This document shows positions 35,221 to 43,950 of a stretch of DNA of 64,000 nt, one piece after another. Location: contig NZ_NFKT01000002.1 of NCBI RefSeq assembly GCF_002160525.1, positions 243,030 to 307,029 of the forward strand. The letters run 5' to 3'. The DNA is from Lachnoclostridium sp. An169. Lineage in GTDB: Bacteria > Bacillota > Clostridia > Lachnospirales > Lachnospiraceae. Position numbers and translations under genes: made by a program. The notes under the pieces are model-generated. The model was not told the DNA's origin, searched no databases, and saw nothing but the letters and a program-made list of their open reading frames with translations. Positions within the stretch are counted from its first letter, which is position 1. Every line of letters starts with the position of its first letter.

Positions 35221-36459
35221 TCAGTCACGGCAAAAAATATCCCGTGTATATACTTTATCTTTCACGTCATCAAGACATTCATCATATCTGTTAGCAATAA
35301 TTACATCGCAGCCCTCTTTGAAAGAAGCCAGATCATTTACTACATGACTGCTGAAAAATGTACTCCCATTCTCCAGTGCGGGCTCATAAATAATCACTGT
35401 AACGCCTTTTGCCTTCAAACGTTTCATGACTCCCTGGATACTGCTCTGGCGGAAGTTGTCACTGTTGCTTTTCATAGTAAGACGGTAGACGCCAATAACA
35501 CAGGATTTTTCTTTGCCAGCAGCAAAATCGCCCCGGTTATAAGAATCATAGAATCCCGCTTTTTCCAATACTCTTTCTGCTATAAAATCTTTTCTTGTCC
35601 GATTGCTTTCTACAATAGCTTCAATCAGATTTTCCGGTACGTCTGCATAGTTTGCTAACAGCTGTTTTGTATCCTTAGGCAGACAATATCCGCCATAACC
35701 GAAACTGGGATTATTATAATGGCTTCCGATCCTTGGATCTAAGCAAACCCCCTGAATAATTTGTCTTGTATCCAACCCTTTCATTTCTGCATAAGTATCC
35801 AGTTCATTAAAATAGGCGACTCGTAAAGCTAGATAAGTATTAGCAAACAGTTTTACTGCTTCGGCTTCTGTAAAGCCCATAATCAGCGTTTCTACATTTT
35901 CTTTTATCGCACCCTCCTGTAGTAATTTAGCAAAATTATTTGCCACCTGCACAAGATGTTTATCAGCGAAATCTGTTCCAACAATAATACGACTGGGATA
36001 CAGGTTATCATATAAAGCCTTGGATTCACGCAGAAATTCCGGACTAAATAAGATATTCTTATTCTGAAAATTTTTGCGTATAGTTTTAGTATAACCAACA
36101 GGAATTGTAGATTTAATTACAATAATTGCATCCGGGTTATAAGACATAACTGATTTAATGGCCGATTCGACAGCAGATGTATCAAAATGTTGTGTTTTGC
36201 TATCGTAATTTGTAGGTGTAGCAATGACAACATATTCTGCATCGGAATATGCTTCTTTTTCATCTAATGTTGCTATCAAATTTAGCCTTTTTTCTTTTAG
36301 GTATTTTTCTATATAGTCATCCTGAATTGGAGATTGTCTATTATTTATTAGTTCAACTTTTTCCGGTATGATATCAACGGCATAGACTGTATGATGTTGT
36401 GCCAACAGTGTTGCGATTGACAGCCCAACATATCCCGTTCCGGCAACTGCAATTTTCAT
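35221..36459 (-). CDS. ugd: UDP-glucose 6-dehydrogenase
   Basis: 412 residues from the chosen ATG (36459), which sits 10 bases after AAAGGAG. NAD-binding GTGYVGLS (residues 7-14), ATPTNYD, the KSTIPVGYT segment, catalytic Cys in [12 protein letters not shown]. It oxidises UDP-glucose to UDP-glucuronate for acidic polysaccharides. The frame stays open for 22 codons upstream ([14 protein letters not shown]...), so an N-terminal extension cannot be excluded, but family members start at [12 protein letters not shown]. First gene of the minus-strand polysaccharide block. Confidence 0.95.
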   Translation of the reverse strand: MKIAVAGTGYVGLSIATLLAQHHTVYAVDIIPEKVELINNRQSPIQDDYIEKYLKEKRLNLIATLDEKEAYSDAEYVVIATPTNYDSKTQHFDTSAVESAIKSVMSYNPDAIIVIKSTIPVGYTKTIRKNFQNKNILFSPEFLRESKALYDNLYPSRIIVGTDFADKHLVQVANNFAKLLQEGAIKENVETLIMGFTEAEAVKLFANTYLALRVAYFNELDTYAEMKGLDTRQIIQGVCLDPRIGSHYNNPSFGYGGYCLPKDTKQLLANYADVPENLIEAIVESNRTRKDFIAERVLEKAGFYDSYNRGDFAAGKEKSCVIGVYRLTMKSNSDNFRQSSIQGVMKRLKAKGVTVIIYEPALENGSTFFSSHVVNDLASFKEGCDVIIANRYDECLDDVKDKVYTRDIFCRD

Positions 36460-36492
36460 ACTTCTTATTCTCCTTTTTTCACCATGTATCTC

Positions 36493-36612
36493 CGATAAGG
36501 GCCGATTATCCAACATCTCCATCACCTCATATCCACATAACGGATAATTGCTGATTATCCAACATTTACACCACGTAAATGTCTCTTGATGCCGGATAAT
36601 TACGGATTATCC
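36493..36612 (-). repeat. Three GGATAAT dyads upstream of ugd
   Basis: In the 356-bp divergent gap between ugd and glmS three related inverted repeats occur. GGATAAT-TGCTG-ATTATCC (36542-36560) and GGATAAT-TACGG-ATTATCC (36594-36612) are perfect 7-5-7 dyads; 36493-36515 is a looser copy nearly identical to 18565-18587. The closest copy overlaps the coding-capable stretch just upstream of ugd. Likely protein-binding sites or leader peptides; see findings. Confidence 0.55.
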
Positions 36613-36632
36613 CTTGCCTTTTCCTCTTTTTA

Positions 36633-36662
36633 TTGACACCATCCCCATCCCGGTGTTATCAT
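36633..36662 (+). promoter_or_regulatory. Probable glmS promoter
   Basis: TTGACA (36633-36638), 18-bp spacer, TATCAT (36657-36662). Transcription would begin near 36669 and give a leader of about 147 nt before the glmS ATG. Confidence 0.65.
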
Positions 36663-36730
36663 AGACCACGAAAACGTATGTTATTTGAGTTGTTAGAGTA
36701 ATCAGGCATGAAGGAGACGCTGCATTTTAC

Positions 36731-36781
36731 AAGGTAATAAAATTCCTCAGAGAAGAGGGGGAGCTTTATTACCTTTTTCTT
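36731..36781 (+). terminator. Terminator-like hairpin in glmS leader
   Basis: AAGGTAATAAA (36731-36741) pairs perfectly with TTTATTACCTT (36765-36775), 23-nt loop, followed by TTTCTTTT. It stands between the probable promoter and the glmS ribosome-binding site (AAAAAGGAGG), so it may act as an attenuator or end a small RNA of ~110 nt. I do not recognise a glmS ribozyme here. Confidence 0.6.
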
Positions 36782-36815
36782 TTAGCGGAACATTCAAAAA
36801 GGAGGATAAATAAGA

Positions 36816-38654
36816 ATGTGTGGAATTGTTGGATATGTAGGCGAGGAGCCGGCTGCACCGATCCTGCTCAAGGGGCTGGAGAAACTGGAGTACAGAGGAT
36901 ATGATTCTGCCGGAATCGCAGTGCGCAACGAGGAGACCGGCAAGATTGAGATTGTCAAGGCGAAGGGAAGGCTGAAGATCCTGTCCGAGAAGACGGACGG
37001 CGGGGCAGCAGTGCCGGGAACCTGCGGTATCGGACACACCCGCTGGGCGACACACGGGGAGCCGTCGGAGACGAATGCCCATCCCCATTGCACGGACGAC
37101 AGGTCTGTAGTGCTGGTGCACAACGGAATTATTGAAAACTATCAGGAACTCAAGGAAAAGCTTCAGAAATCAGGCTATACTTTCTATTCCCAGACAGATA
37201 CGGAGATCGCCGTAAAGCTGGTGGATTATTATTATAAGAAGACAGGCAGTCCGCTTGAGGCGCTGACCCGGTCCATGCTGAGAATCCGTGGTTCCTATGC
37301 GTTTGGCGTGATGTTCCATGACTATCCGGGCAAACTTTATGCAGCCCGCAAGGACAGTCCTCTTATTATAGGAAAGAGTAAGACCGGCTGTCTGATCGCG
37401 TCGGATGTTCCGGCGATTCTGGACCGGACGAGAAATGTTTACTACATCGGTAATCTGGAGATTGCGGAGCTTTCCAGGGATGAGATTCATTTCTACAACC
37501 TGGACAGGGAAGAGATTGAAAAAGAAGTTGTCAAGATCAAGTGGGATGCTGAGTCTGCGGAAAAAGGCGGGTACGAGCATTTCATGCTCAAAGAGATCCA
37601 CGAGCAGCCGAGAGCGGTTCAGGATACGGTTGGCGCATATGTGAAAGAGGGCAGGATTTCTTTCGGTGAGAGCGGACTTACGGATGAAGTTCTCAAAGGA
37701 CTGGACCGCATTTATATAGTAGCCTGCGGTTCTGCATATCATGTGGGAATGGTTGGGAAATATGTTCTGGAGGATCTGGCGGATATTCCGGTAGAAGTGG
37801 ATCTGGCGTCCGAGTTCCGTTACCGCAACCCGAAACTTGTGCCGAATTCCATGGTGATTATTGTTTCCCAGTCCGGTGAGACAGCGGACAGCCTGGCGGC
37901 GCTGCGCCTGACGAAGGAGCGGGGGATTCCGGTTCTGGGCATTGTGAATGTTCTCGGTTCCAGTATTGCCCGTGAGAGCGATTATATCATGTATACCTAT
38001 GCGGGACCGGAGATTTCCGTGGCCACGACAAAGGCGTACAGCGCCCAGCTGATCGCGGTTTATCTTTTGGCCATCCAGATGGCTTTTGTCAAAGGGCTGA
38101 TCGATGAGAAACGTTACGGGGAGCTGCTGGCGGAGCTTGGCAGGCTGCCGGAGAAGATTCAGAAGACGCTGGATGATAAAGACAGAATCCAGTGGTTTGC
38201 AAGTAAATATGCCAATGCAAAGGACATTTTCTTTATCGGAAGAGGAATCGATTACGCCATCAGTCTTGAGGGAAGTCTGAAGATGAAGGAGATCAGCTAT
38301 ATCCATTCGGAGGCATATGCAGCCGGAGAACTCAAGCACGGCACGATCAGCCTGATCGAGGACGGCACTCTTGTAGTCGGAGTTGTGACGCAGAAAGCGC
38401 TTTTTGAGAAGACCATCAGCAACATGGTGGAGGTGAAGAGCCGCGGCGCCTATCTGATGGGGCTGACCCTCTATGGAAATTATAATATTGAAGATACGGC
38501 AGATTTTTCGGTTTATGTTCCGAAGACGGAGCAGTATTTTACAACCAGTCTGGCCATCATTCCGCTGCAGCTTATGGGATACTATGTGAGTGTGGCGAAG
38601 GGGCTGGATGTGGATAAGCCGAGGAACCTGGCAAAATCGGTTACCGTAGAGTGA
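36816..38654 (+). CDS. glmS: Glutamine--fructose-6-phosphate aminotransferase
   Basis: 612 residues, the usual length. It makes glucosamine-6-phosphate from fructose-6-phosphate and glutamine, the first step to UDP-GlcNAc. The class II amidotransferase domain begins MCGIVGYVG with the N-terminal Cys nucleophile (exposed after Met removal), with HTRWATHGEPS and HNGIIENY. Two SIS domains follow (ACGSAYHVG, SQSGETADSL, then GRGIDYAISLEGSLKMKEI), ending in the conserved DKPRNLAKSVTVE. ATG follows AAAAAGGAGG. Terminated by the hairpin at 38696-38757. Confidence 0.97.
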   Translation: MCGIVGYVGEEPAAPILLKGLEKLEYRGYDSAGIAVRNEETGKIEIVKAKGRLKILSEKTDGGAAVPGTCGIGHTRWATHGEPSETNAHPHCTDDRSVVLVHNGIIENYQELKEKLQKSGYTFYSQTDTEIAVKLVDYYYKKTGSPLEALTRSMLRIRGSYAFGVMFHDYPGKLYAARKDSPLIIGKSKTGCLIASDVPAILDRTRNVYYIGNLEIAELSRDEIHFYNLDREEIEKEVVKIKWDAESAEKGGYEHFMLKEIHEQPRAVQDTVGAYVKEGRISFGESGLTDEVLKGLDRIYIVACGSAYHVGMVGKYVLEDLADIPVEVDLASEFRYRNPKLVPNSMVIIVSQSGETADSLAALRLTKERGIPVLGIVNVLGSSIARESDYIMYTYAGPEISVATTKAYSAQLIAVYLLAIQMAFVKGLIDEKRYGELLAELGRLPEKIQKTLDDKDRIQWFASKYANAKDIFFIGRGIDYAISLEGSLKMKEISYIHSEAYAAGELKHGTISLIEDGTLVVGVVTQKALFEKTISNMVEVKSRGAYLMGLTLYGNYNIEDTADFSVYVPKTEQYFTTSLAIIPLQLMGYYVSVAKGLDVDKPRNLAKSVTVE

Positions 38655-38695
38655 CTTTGCTGCAAAATAGTTTAAAAGGCAGCAGATTATATCAG

Positions 38696-38757
38696 AAAAA
38701 TCCGGACAGAAGCCGGGGGAAATGCCATGGGCAGTCCTCCGTTCTGTCCGGATTTTT
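38696..38757. terminator. glmS terminator
   Basis: AAAAATCCGGACAGAA (38696-38711) and TTCTGTCCGGATTTTT (38742-38757) form a perfect 16-bp stem; the loop can pair further (CCGGGGGA/TCCTCCG-like). Six T follow the GGA on the plus strand. It separates glmS from the phosphate operon. Confidence 0.85.
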
Positions 38758-38856
38758 TCTCATTCCTTTTTGTATTTTTTCTCCGGTTATTTTCTGAAAT
38801 TTTCCGAAATATGTGAGAAGAGCATTGAAAACCGCGCAAATACGGCGTTTTCTCAT

Positions 38857-38896
38857 TTTACACAGATTTAACATTCTTCTGATTTTACATTTAACA
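38857..38896 (+). promoter_or_regulatory. Pho box upstream of pstS
   Basis: TTTACA (38857-38862) and TTAACA (38868-38873) are spaced 5 bp, the TT(A/T)ACA-N5 layout bound by PhoP dimers; TTTACA (38884) and TTAACA (38891) follow. pstS starts ~100 bases downstream. Indicates activation by the PhoP/PhoR encoded at the end of the same operon. The rest of the 338-base gap holds the glmS terminator and a T-rich promoter region. Confidence 0.7.
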
Positions 38897-38992
38897 TTTC
38901 TCTTTTATTATGAATACCGTGATGAAAACACAAGGAAGAAAACAAAAGACGAACACAAAGTAATCTGATTTTGAAGAAGGAGATTATGAACA

Positions 38993-39919
38993 ATGAAAAT
39001 GAAAAAGTTTATCGCAGTTTTATCGATCGCAAGTATGATGGCAGTTGCTGCTACGGCATGTGGCTCCAGTGATGCAGACACAACAGGAGATGGAACAACA
39101 AACGAGGGAACAACAGGCGGAGACGAGAGCACAGGTTCTGAATGGGATGCTTCCAGTACGATCTCTGTAGTTTCCCGTGAGGAAGGTTCCGGAACAAGAG
39201 GAGCTTTCACAGAGCTGTTTGGTGTTGTAGATGAGAACGACAACGATATGACAACACTGGATGCACAGACAACAAACAGCACGTCTGTTATGATGACAAC
39301 AGTATCCGGAAACGAATATGCAATCGGTTATGTTTCTCTTGGTTCTCTGGATCCGAGCATGGTAAAGGCTGTAAGCATTGACGGTGCGGAAGCAACAGCA
39401 GAGAACATTGAGAACGGTACATACCAGGTATCCAGACCGTTCAATGTAGCAGTAAAACCGGATCTTGACAATGCAGTTGCTACAGATTTCATGGCGTTCA
39501 TCATGAGCACAGAGGGACAGGAAGTTGTAGCAGAAGAAGGATATATCCCGGTATCTGATGTAACGGCATATGCAGGAAGCGCTCCGTCAGGAAGCTGTGT
39601 AGTGGGCGGATCTTCTTCCGTATCTCCGCTGATGGAGAAGCTGGTTGAGGCATACGGCGCAGTAAACCCGAACGCAAGCATTGAGCTCCAGACATCTGAC
39701 TCTACAACAGGTATGACATCTACGATCGAGGGAAGCTATGACATCGGTATGGCATCCAGAGAGCTGAAAGAAGACGAGGCTGCACAGCTTACAGGTACAG
39801 TAATTGCTACAGATGGTATTGCAGTAATCGTTAACCAGAACAACCCGACAGATGATCTGACAGTTGATCAGGTGAAATCCATCTACCTTGGAGATGTTAC
39901 AACCTGGGATGCAATCTAA
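38993..39919 (+). CDS. pstS: Phosphate-binding lipoprotein PstS, halves in permuted order
   Basis: 308 residues: lipoprotein signal with Cys at 23 (AVAATAC), a Gly/Thr/Glu linker to ~52, then periplasmic-binding-protein sequence. The order is unusual. VVSREEGSGTRGAF (59-72) through AIGYVSLG (110-117) to EEGYIPV (181-187), normally the C-terminal half of PstS, comes first; GGSSSVSPLMEKL (205-217), DIGMASREL (250-258) and DGIAVIVNQNNP (274-285), normally the N-terminal half, comes second and ends at TTWDAI. All expected parts are present, so ligand binding is likely kept. First gene of the operon, followed by a stabilising hairpin. Confidence 0.9.
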   Translation: MKMKKFIAVLSIASMMAVAATACGSSDADTTGDGTTNEGTTGGDESTGSEWDASSTISVVSREEGSGTRGAFTELFGVVDENDNDMTTLDAQTTNSTSVMMTTVSGNEYAIGYVSLGSLDPSMVKAVSIDGAEATAENIENGTYQVSRPFNVAVKPDLDNAVATDFMAFIMSTEGQEVVAEEGYIPVSDVTAYAGSAPSGSCVVGGSSSVSPLMEKLVEAYGAVNPNASIELQTSDSTTGMTSTIEGSYDIGMASRELKEDEAAQLTGTVIATDGIAVIVNQNNPTDDLTVDQVKSIYLGDVTTWDAI

Positions 39920-39961
39920 TCAGATCCGGGCAGACTGAGGATAAAGTGCAGATTTAATTTT

Positions 39962-40000
39962 ATGAGCCGGGCAGATATGTGGCATGTCTTCCCGGCTCAT
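39962..40000 (+). promoter_or_regulatory. Intercistronic hairpin pstS-pstC
   Basis: ATGAGCCGGG (39962-39971) pairs with CCCGGCTCAT (39991-40000); the loop extends the stem (AGATATG/CATGTCT). No T-run follows and pstC's AGGAGG is right after, so the likely role is to protect the pstS message or cause partial termination, giving more binding protein than permease. Confidence 0.6.
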
Positions 40001-40012
40001 TAGGAGGAAAAG

Positions 40013-40906
40013 ATGAAATCAAAAGCATGGACTGAAAAATTCATGCAGGGAGTGTTTTTCATAGCGGCATGCGCGTCTGTGCTTGCGGTGGCACTCATTT
40101 GCATCTTCCTGTTTGCAAATGGTATCCCTGCGATGAGAGAAATTGGGTTTGTTAAATTTATTACGGGTCAGGTCTGGCGTCCCAACAGTGAACAGTTCGG
40201 AATCCTGCCCATGATCGTGGGAAGCCTTTACGTGACTGCAGGAGCGATCATCTTCGGAGTTCCGATCGGAATCCTGTCTTCGGTATTCATGGCAATGTAC
40301 TGTCCGAAGCAGATCTACAAGCCGCTGAAAGCAGCGACCGAGCTTCTTGCAGGTATTCCTTCCGTTATTTACGGTTTCTTCGGCCTTGTGGTTGTAGTGC
40401 CGCTGATCAGGGATTTTGGAAAAATGCTGCATGATGCAGGCATCGTAAAGACGGCGGGAGACGGAAACAGTATCCTGACTGCGTCCCTGATCCTTGGTAT
40501 GATGATCCTGCCGACGATTATCGGAACGACAGAGAGCGCCATGCGCGCGGTTCCGTCACACTATTATGAAGGATCCCTTGCTCTGGGAGCAACGAAAGAG
40601 AGAAGTATCTTCCGCGTGATCATCCCGGCGGCAAAATCCGGTGTGATCGCAGGAATCGTCCTTGGAATCGGACGTGCCATCGGTGAGACCATGGCTGTGA
40701 TCATGATTGTCGGAAATCAGCCGCGTGTGACGACAAGTATTCTGCAGGGTATCCGTACTCTGACAGGAAACATCGTAATTGAGATGGGATATGCGACGGG
40801 GCTTCACCGTGAGGCGCTGATTGCGACAGGCGTTGTTCTCTTCGTATTTATCCTGATCATCAACTTCAGTGTTGCATTGTTAAAGAGGGGGGCAGATCAT
40901 GAGTAA
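40013..40906 (+). CDS. pstC: Phosphate ABC transporter permease PstC
   Basis: 297 residues with six predicted membrane helices and the PstC/PstA permease core: GIPSVIYGFFGLVVVVPLI, the cytoplasmic EAA-type loop (YEGSLALGATKERSIFRVII, PAAKSGVIAGIVLGIGRAIG), and family-typical GETMAVIMIVGNQP. It forms the channel with PstA. It overlaps pstA by 8 bases. Confidence 0.95.
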   Translation: MKSKAWTEKFMQGVFFIAACASVLAVALICIFLFANGIPAMREIGFVKFITGQVWRPNSEQFGILPMIVGSLYVTAGAIIFGVPIGILSSVFMAMYCPKQIYKPLKAATELLAGIPSVIYGFFGLVVVVPLIRDFGKMLHDAGIVKTAGDGNSILTASLILGMMILPTIIGTTESAMRAVPSHYYEGSLALGATKERSIFRVIIPAAKSGVIAGIVLGIGRAIGETMAVIMIVGNQPRVTTSILQGIRTLTGNIVIEMGYATGLHREALIATGVVLFVFILIINFSVALLKRGADHE

Positions 40907-41759
40907 TAAGACAACAATCGGTGATAAGTTCAAAACTTATCTGAAGCATCCGGGTTCATTGATCGTGATGCTGCTCGTAATGCTGGCGGCAATTATCACA
41001 TTTGCCGTACTGATTTTCCTGATTGCCTATATCCTGATCAACGGAGTGCCGCACCTGACGCCGTCTCTGTTCTCCCTGACATACAGTTCAGAGAACGCGT
41101 CTGTGGTTCCCGCGCTGGTCAATACGATCGTAATGACATTATTATCACTGCTGATTGCGGTCCCGTTTGGTATTTTCTCGGCGATCTTCCTTGTGGAGTA
41201 TGCAAAGCGGGGCAATAAGTTCATCGAAGTGATCCGTCTGACGACAGAGACGCTTTCCGGTATCCCGTCCATCGTATACGGCCTGTTCGGTATGCTGTTC
41301 TTCGTCAATGCGCTCGATTGGGGATTCTCCATCCTTGCAGGTGCATTTACCATGGCGATCATGATCCTTCCGCTTGTCATGAGAACAACGGAGGAGGCGC
41401 TGAAAGCTGTTCCGGACTCTTACCGTGAGGGAAGCTTCGGACTCGGCGCCGGCAAACTGCGTACCGTATTCCGCATCGTGCTTCCGTCCGCAATCCCGGG
41501 CGTTCTGGCAGGTGTGATCCTCGCCATCGGACGTATTGTAGGTGAGACGGCAGCCCTTATGTACACTTCCGGCACAGTAGCCCAGATCCCGGACAGCATT
41601 ATGGGATCCGGCCGTACTCTGGCGCTTCACATGTATGTGCTCTCCAGCGAGGGACTTTACATGGATCAGGCTTACGCGACTGCGGTAATTCTGCTTGTTC
41701 TGGTGGTTGGTATCAATGCCCTGTCAAGCTTTATTGCAAGGAAACTTACGAAAGCGTAA
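40899..41759 (+). CDS. pstA: Phosphate ABC transporter permease PstA
   Basis: 286 residues, six predicted membrane helices; LSGIPSIVYGLFGMLFFV and REGSFGLGAGKLRTVFRIVL followed by GRIVGETAALMYTSG identify PstA. The ATG overlaps pstC, with GGGGGG-like AGAGGGGGG upstream as ribosome-binding site. Translational coupling with pstC is likely. Confidence 0.95.
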   Translation: MSNKTTIGDKFKTYLKHPGSLIVMLLVMLAAIITFAVLIFLIAYILINGVPHLTPSLFSLTYSSENASVVPALVNTIVMTLLSLLIAVPFGIFSAIFLVEYAKRGNKFIEVIRLTTETLSGIPSIVYGLFGMLFFVNALDWGFSILAGAFTMAIMILPLVMRTTEEALKAVPDSYREGSFGLGAGKLRTVFRIVLPSAIPGVLAGVILAIGRIVGETAALMYTSGTVAQIPDSIMGSGRTLALHMYVLSSEGLYMDQAYATAVILLVLVVGINALSSFIARKLTKA

Positions 41760-41780
41760 AATGTGAAAAAACTGTGAACA

Positions 41781-41813
41781 GGGACGTAGTCAAATTCAAT
41801 TTTACTACGTCCC
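41781..41813 (+). promoter_or_regulatory. Intercistronic hairpin pstA-pstB
   Basis: GGGACGTAGT (41781-41790) and ACTACGTCCC (41804-41813) form a perfect 10-bp stem with a 13-nt loop in the gap before pstB. No T-run, so more likely an RNA stability or processing element than a full terminator. Confidence 0.5.
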
Positions 41814-41834
41814 CAATCAAGAAAGGGAAAGGAT

Positions 41835-42584
41835 ATGTCAAAGATAAGTATCAAGAATCTTGATTTATATTATGGGGATTTTAAAGCCCTTAAAAATGTA
41901 AATCTTGAGATCGAAGCGAACAAAATCACCGCTTTTATCGGGCCTTCCGGATGCGGTAAATCAACTCTTTTAAAGTCCATCAACCGTATGAATGACCTTG
42001 TCGAGGGCTGCCGCATTGACGGTGAGATCCTTCTGGACGGACAGAATATATTCAAGGGCATGGATGTAAATATGTTAAGAAAGCGCGTAGGAATGGTATT
42101 CCAGAAACCGAATCCGTTCCCGATGAGCATCTATGACAATATCGCATACGGCCCGAGGACCCACGGAATCCACTCCAAGGCAAAACTGGACGATATTGTT
42201 GAGAAATCCCTCCGCAGCGCGGCAATCTGGGATGAGTGCAAGGACCGTCTCAAGACGAGCGCGCTGGGAATGTCCGGCGGGCAGCAGCAGAGACTCTGCA
42301 TAGCGAGAGCGCTGGCTGTAGAACCGGAAGTCCTTCTGATGGATGAGCCTACATCTGCGCTTGACCCGATTTCGACTTCCAAGATCGAAGATCTTGCTAT
42401 GGAACTGAAAAAAGACTATACTATTGTCATGGTAACGCATAACATGCAGCAGGCAGTGCGTGTGTCTGATAATACGGCATTCTTCCTCCTGGGTGAGGTT
42501 GTAGAATACAATGATACGGAGAAATTATTCTCCATACCGTCTGACAAGAGGACAGAAGATTATATTACAGGGAGGTTTGGTTAA
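41835..42584 (+). CDS. pstB: Phosphate ABC transporter ATPase PstB
   Basis: 249 residues. Walker [10 protein letters not shown] (residues ~36-44), Q-loop [16 protein letters not shown], the ABC signature [17 protein letters not shown], Walker [14 protein letters not shown] and switch His in MVTHNMQQ. The PNPFP motif is specific to PstB. It powers PstCA. Start 8 bases after GAAAGG. Confidence 0.97.
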   Translation: MSKISIKNLDLYYGDFKALKNVNLEIEANKITAFIGPSGCGKSTLLKSINRMNDLVEGCRIDGEILLDGQNIFKGMDVNMLRKRVGMVFQKPNPFPMSIYDNIAYGPRTHGIHSKAKLDDIVEKSLRSAAIWDECKDRLKTSALGMSGGQQQRLCIARALAVEPEVLLMDEPTSALDPISTSKIEDLAMELKKDYTIVMVTHNMQQAVRVSDNTAFFLLGEVVEYNDTEKLFSIPSDKRTEDYITGRFG

Positions 42585-42585
42585 A

Positions 42586-43254
42586 ATGCGTAACAGGTTT
42601 GATGAACAGTTGCATCGTCTGGATGAGCAGCTTACACAGATGGGAGAGTTTTGCGAGACAGCAATCGCAAAAGTAACACAGGCTTTGAAAGACGGAAGCA
42701 TTGAACAGGCGAAGATCATCATCGAAGAGGATGAGGAGATCGACCAGCTCGAGAAGGATATCGAGAGACTCTGCCTGAAGCTTCTTCTTCAGCAGCAGCC
42801 GGTGGCAAAGGATCTGAGAAGAATTTCCGCGGCGCTGAAGATGATTACTGATATGGAGCGGATCGGAGACCAGACTTCTGATATTGCCGAGATTATCATT
42901 TCCTCAGGCGGAGTTGCGGCGACAGACGAGATCCATGTGATCGGAACCATGGCTTCCGAGGTCAGCAAGATGGTCCGCAACAGCGTGACTGCTTATGTGC
43001 AGAGAGACCTTGAGCTTGCCCGCAGCGTAATGAAAGCGGATGATGCGATTGACGCTTACTTCGAGGAAGTCCGTGATGAGATGATTACCTTTATCAAGGA
43101 AGAAAAAGGTGAGAACGGCAAGCGGATCTTCGATCTGATCATGGTTACGAAGTATCTGGAGAGAATCGGCGACCATGCGACAAATATCGCGGAATGGGTG
43201 GAATTTTCCATTACCGGAGTTCATAAAGACAGTGCAGTGATACATGAAGGCTGA
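42586..43254 (+). CDS. phoU: Phosphate signalling protein PhoU
   Basis: 222 residues, all helical, with two PhoU repeats. Metal-binding type motifs E(D)xxxD are present: RIGDQTSDIAEI in the first and RIGDHATNIAEW in the second repeat. PhoU links the Pst transporter to PhoR. The start at 42586 lies one base after the pstB stop, with AGGGAGG upstream inside pstB; longer in-frame reading inside pstB is not family-like. Confidence 0.95.
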   Translation: MRNRFDEQLHRLDEQLTQMGEFCETAIAKVTQALKDGSIEQAKIIIEEDEEIDQLEKDIERLCLKLLLQQQPVAKDLRRISAALKMITDMERIGDQTSDIAEIIISSGGVAATDEIHVIGTMASEVSKMVRNSVTAYVQRDLELARSVMKADDAIDAYFEEVRDEMITFIKEEKGENGKRIFDLIMVTKYLERIGDHATNIAEWVEFSITGVHKDSAVIHEG

Positions 43255-43275
43255 TGAAAAAGGAGAAGTTGAAAG

Positions 43276-43950
43276 ATGATATATTGCGTAGAAGATGACG
43301 ACAACATCCGTGAACTTGTAATATATACATTGGAGACGACCGGATTCAAGGCAAAAGGGTTCGCAGACGGTTCTGCTTTTATGGAGGCTTTGGCGTTTGA
43401 TACGCCAGAGCTTATTTTACTTGATATCATGCTCCCGGGAGATGACGGGCTTGAGCTCCTGAAGAAGCTGAAATCGTCGCAGAAGACAAAGAGTATTCCG
43501 GTTATCATGGTTACGGCGAAAGGCTCGGAGTACGACAAGGTTGTGGGCCTGGATTCCGGTGCAGATGATTATGTGACCAAGCCTTTCGGAATGATGGAAC
43601 TGGTCTCAAGGATCAAGGCCGTCCTGAGAAGAAGCGGCAAGGTGGAAGACCGGATGGACATGGATGTGGCGGGCGTTCATGTGAATGTAAAAAAGCATGA
43701 GGTGACGGTGGACGGCAGGGAAGTTTGCCTGACACTCAAAGAGTTTGAGCTGTTGGAAAAGCTGATGAGAAATCAGGGAATCGTGCTGACCAGAGACCAG
43801 CTCCTCACGGAAATCTGGGGATATGACTTCGACGGGGAGACCCGGACTGTGGATGTGCATATCCGTACCCTGCGTCAGAAACTCGGTGACCGGGGTGAGA
43901 TTATACAGACCGTGCGCGGTGTTGGTTACCGTGTAGGGGGAGATGTATGA
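43276..43950 (+). CDS. phoP: Phosphate response regulator (OmpR/PhoB family)
   Basis: 224 residues. Receiver domain with acidic pocket EDDD (6-9), phospho-acceptor Asp50 (LILLDIMLP), Thr80 and Lys102 (YVTKPF); winged-helix effector with LTLKEFELLEKLM and RTVDVHIRTLRQKLGD. Likely activates the operon through the Pho box at 38857. The symbol phoB would be equally valid. AAGGAG lies 8 bases before the ATG. Confidence 0.92.
   Translation: MIYCVEDDDNIRELVIYTLETTGFKAKGFADGSAFMEALAFDTPELILLDIMLPGDDGLELLKKLKSSQKTKSIPVIMVTAKGSEYDKVVGLDSGADDYVTKPFGMMELVSRIKAVLRRSGKVEDRMDMDVAGVHVNVKKHEVTVDGREVCLTLKEFELLEKLMRNQGIVLTRDQLLTEIWGYDFDGETRTVDVHIRTLRQKLGDRGEIIQTVRGVGYRVGGDV

Noticed and set aside
36600..36815. 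glmS ribozyme
   Set aside because: Looked for because glmS follows, but I could not find the expected conserved core just upstream of the ribosome-binding site. Left as an unassigned leader.
37170..38339. 389-codon open frame on the minus strand
   Set aside because: Antisense to glmS; composition is that of a shadow frame.
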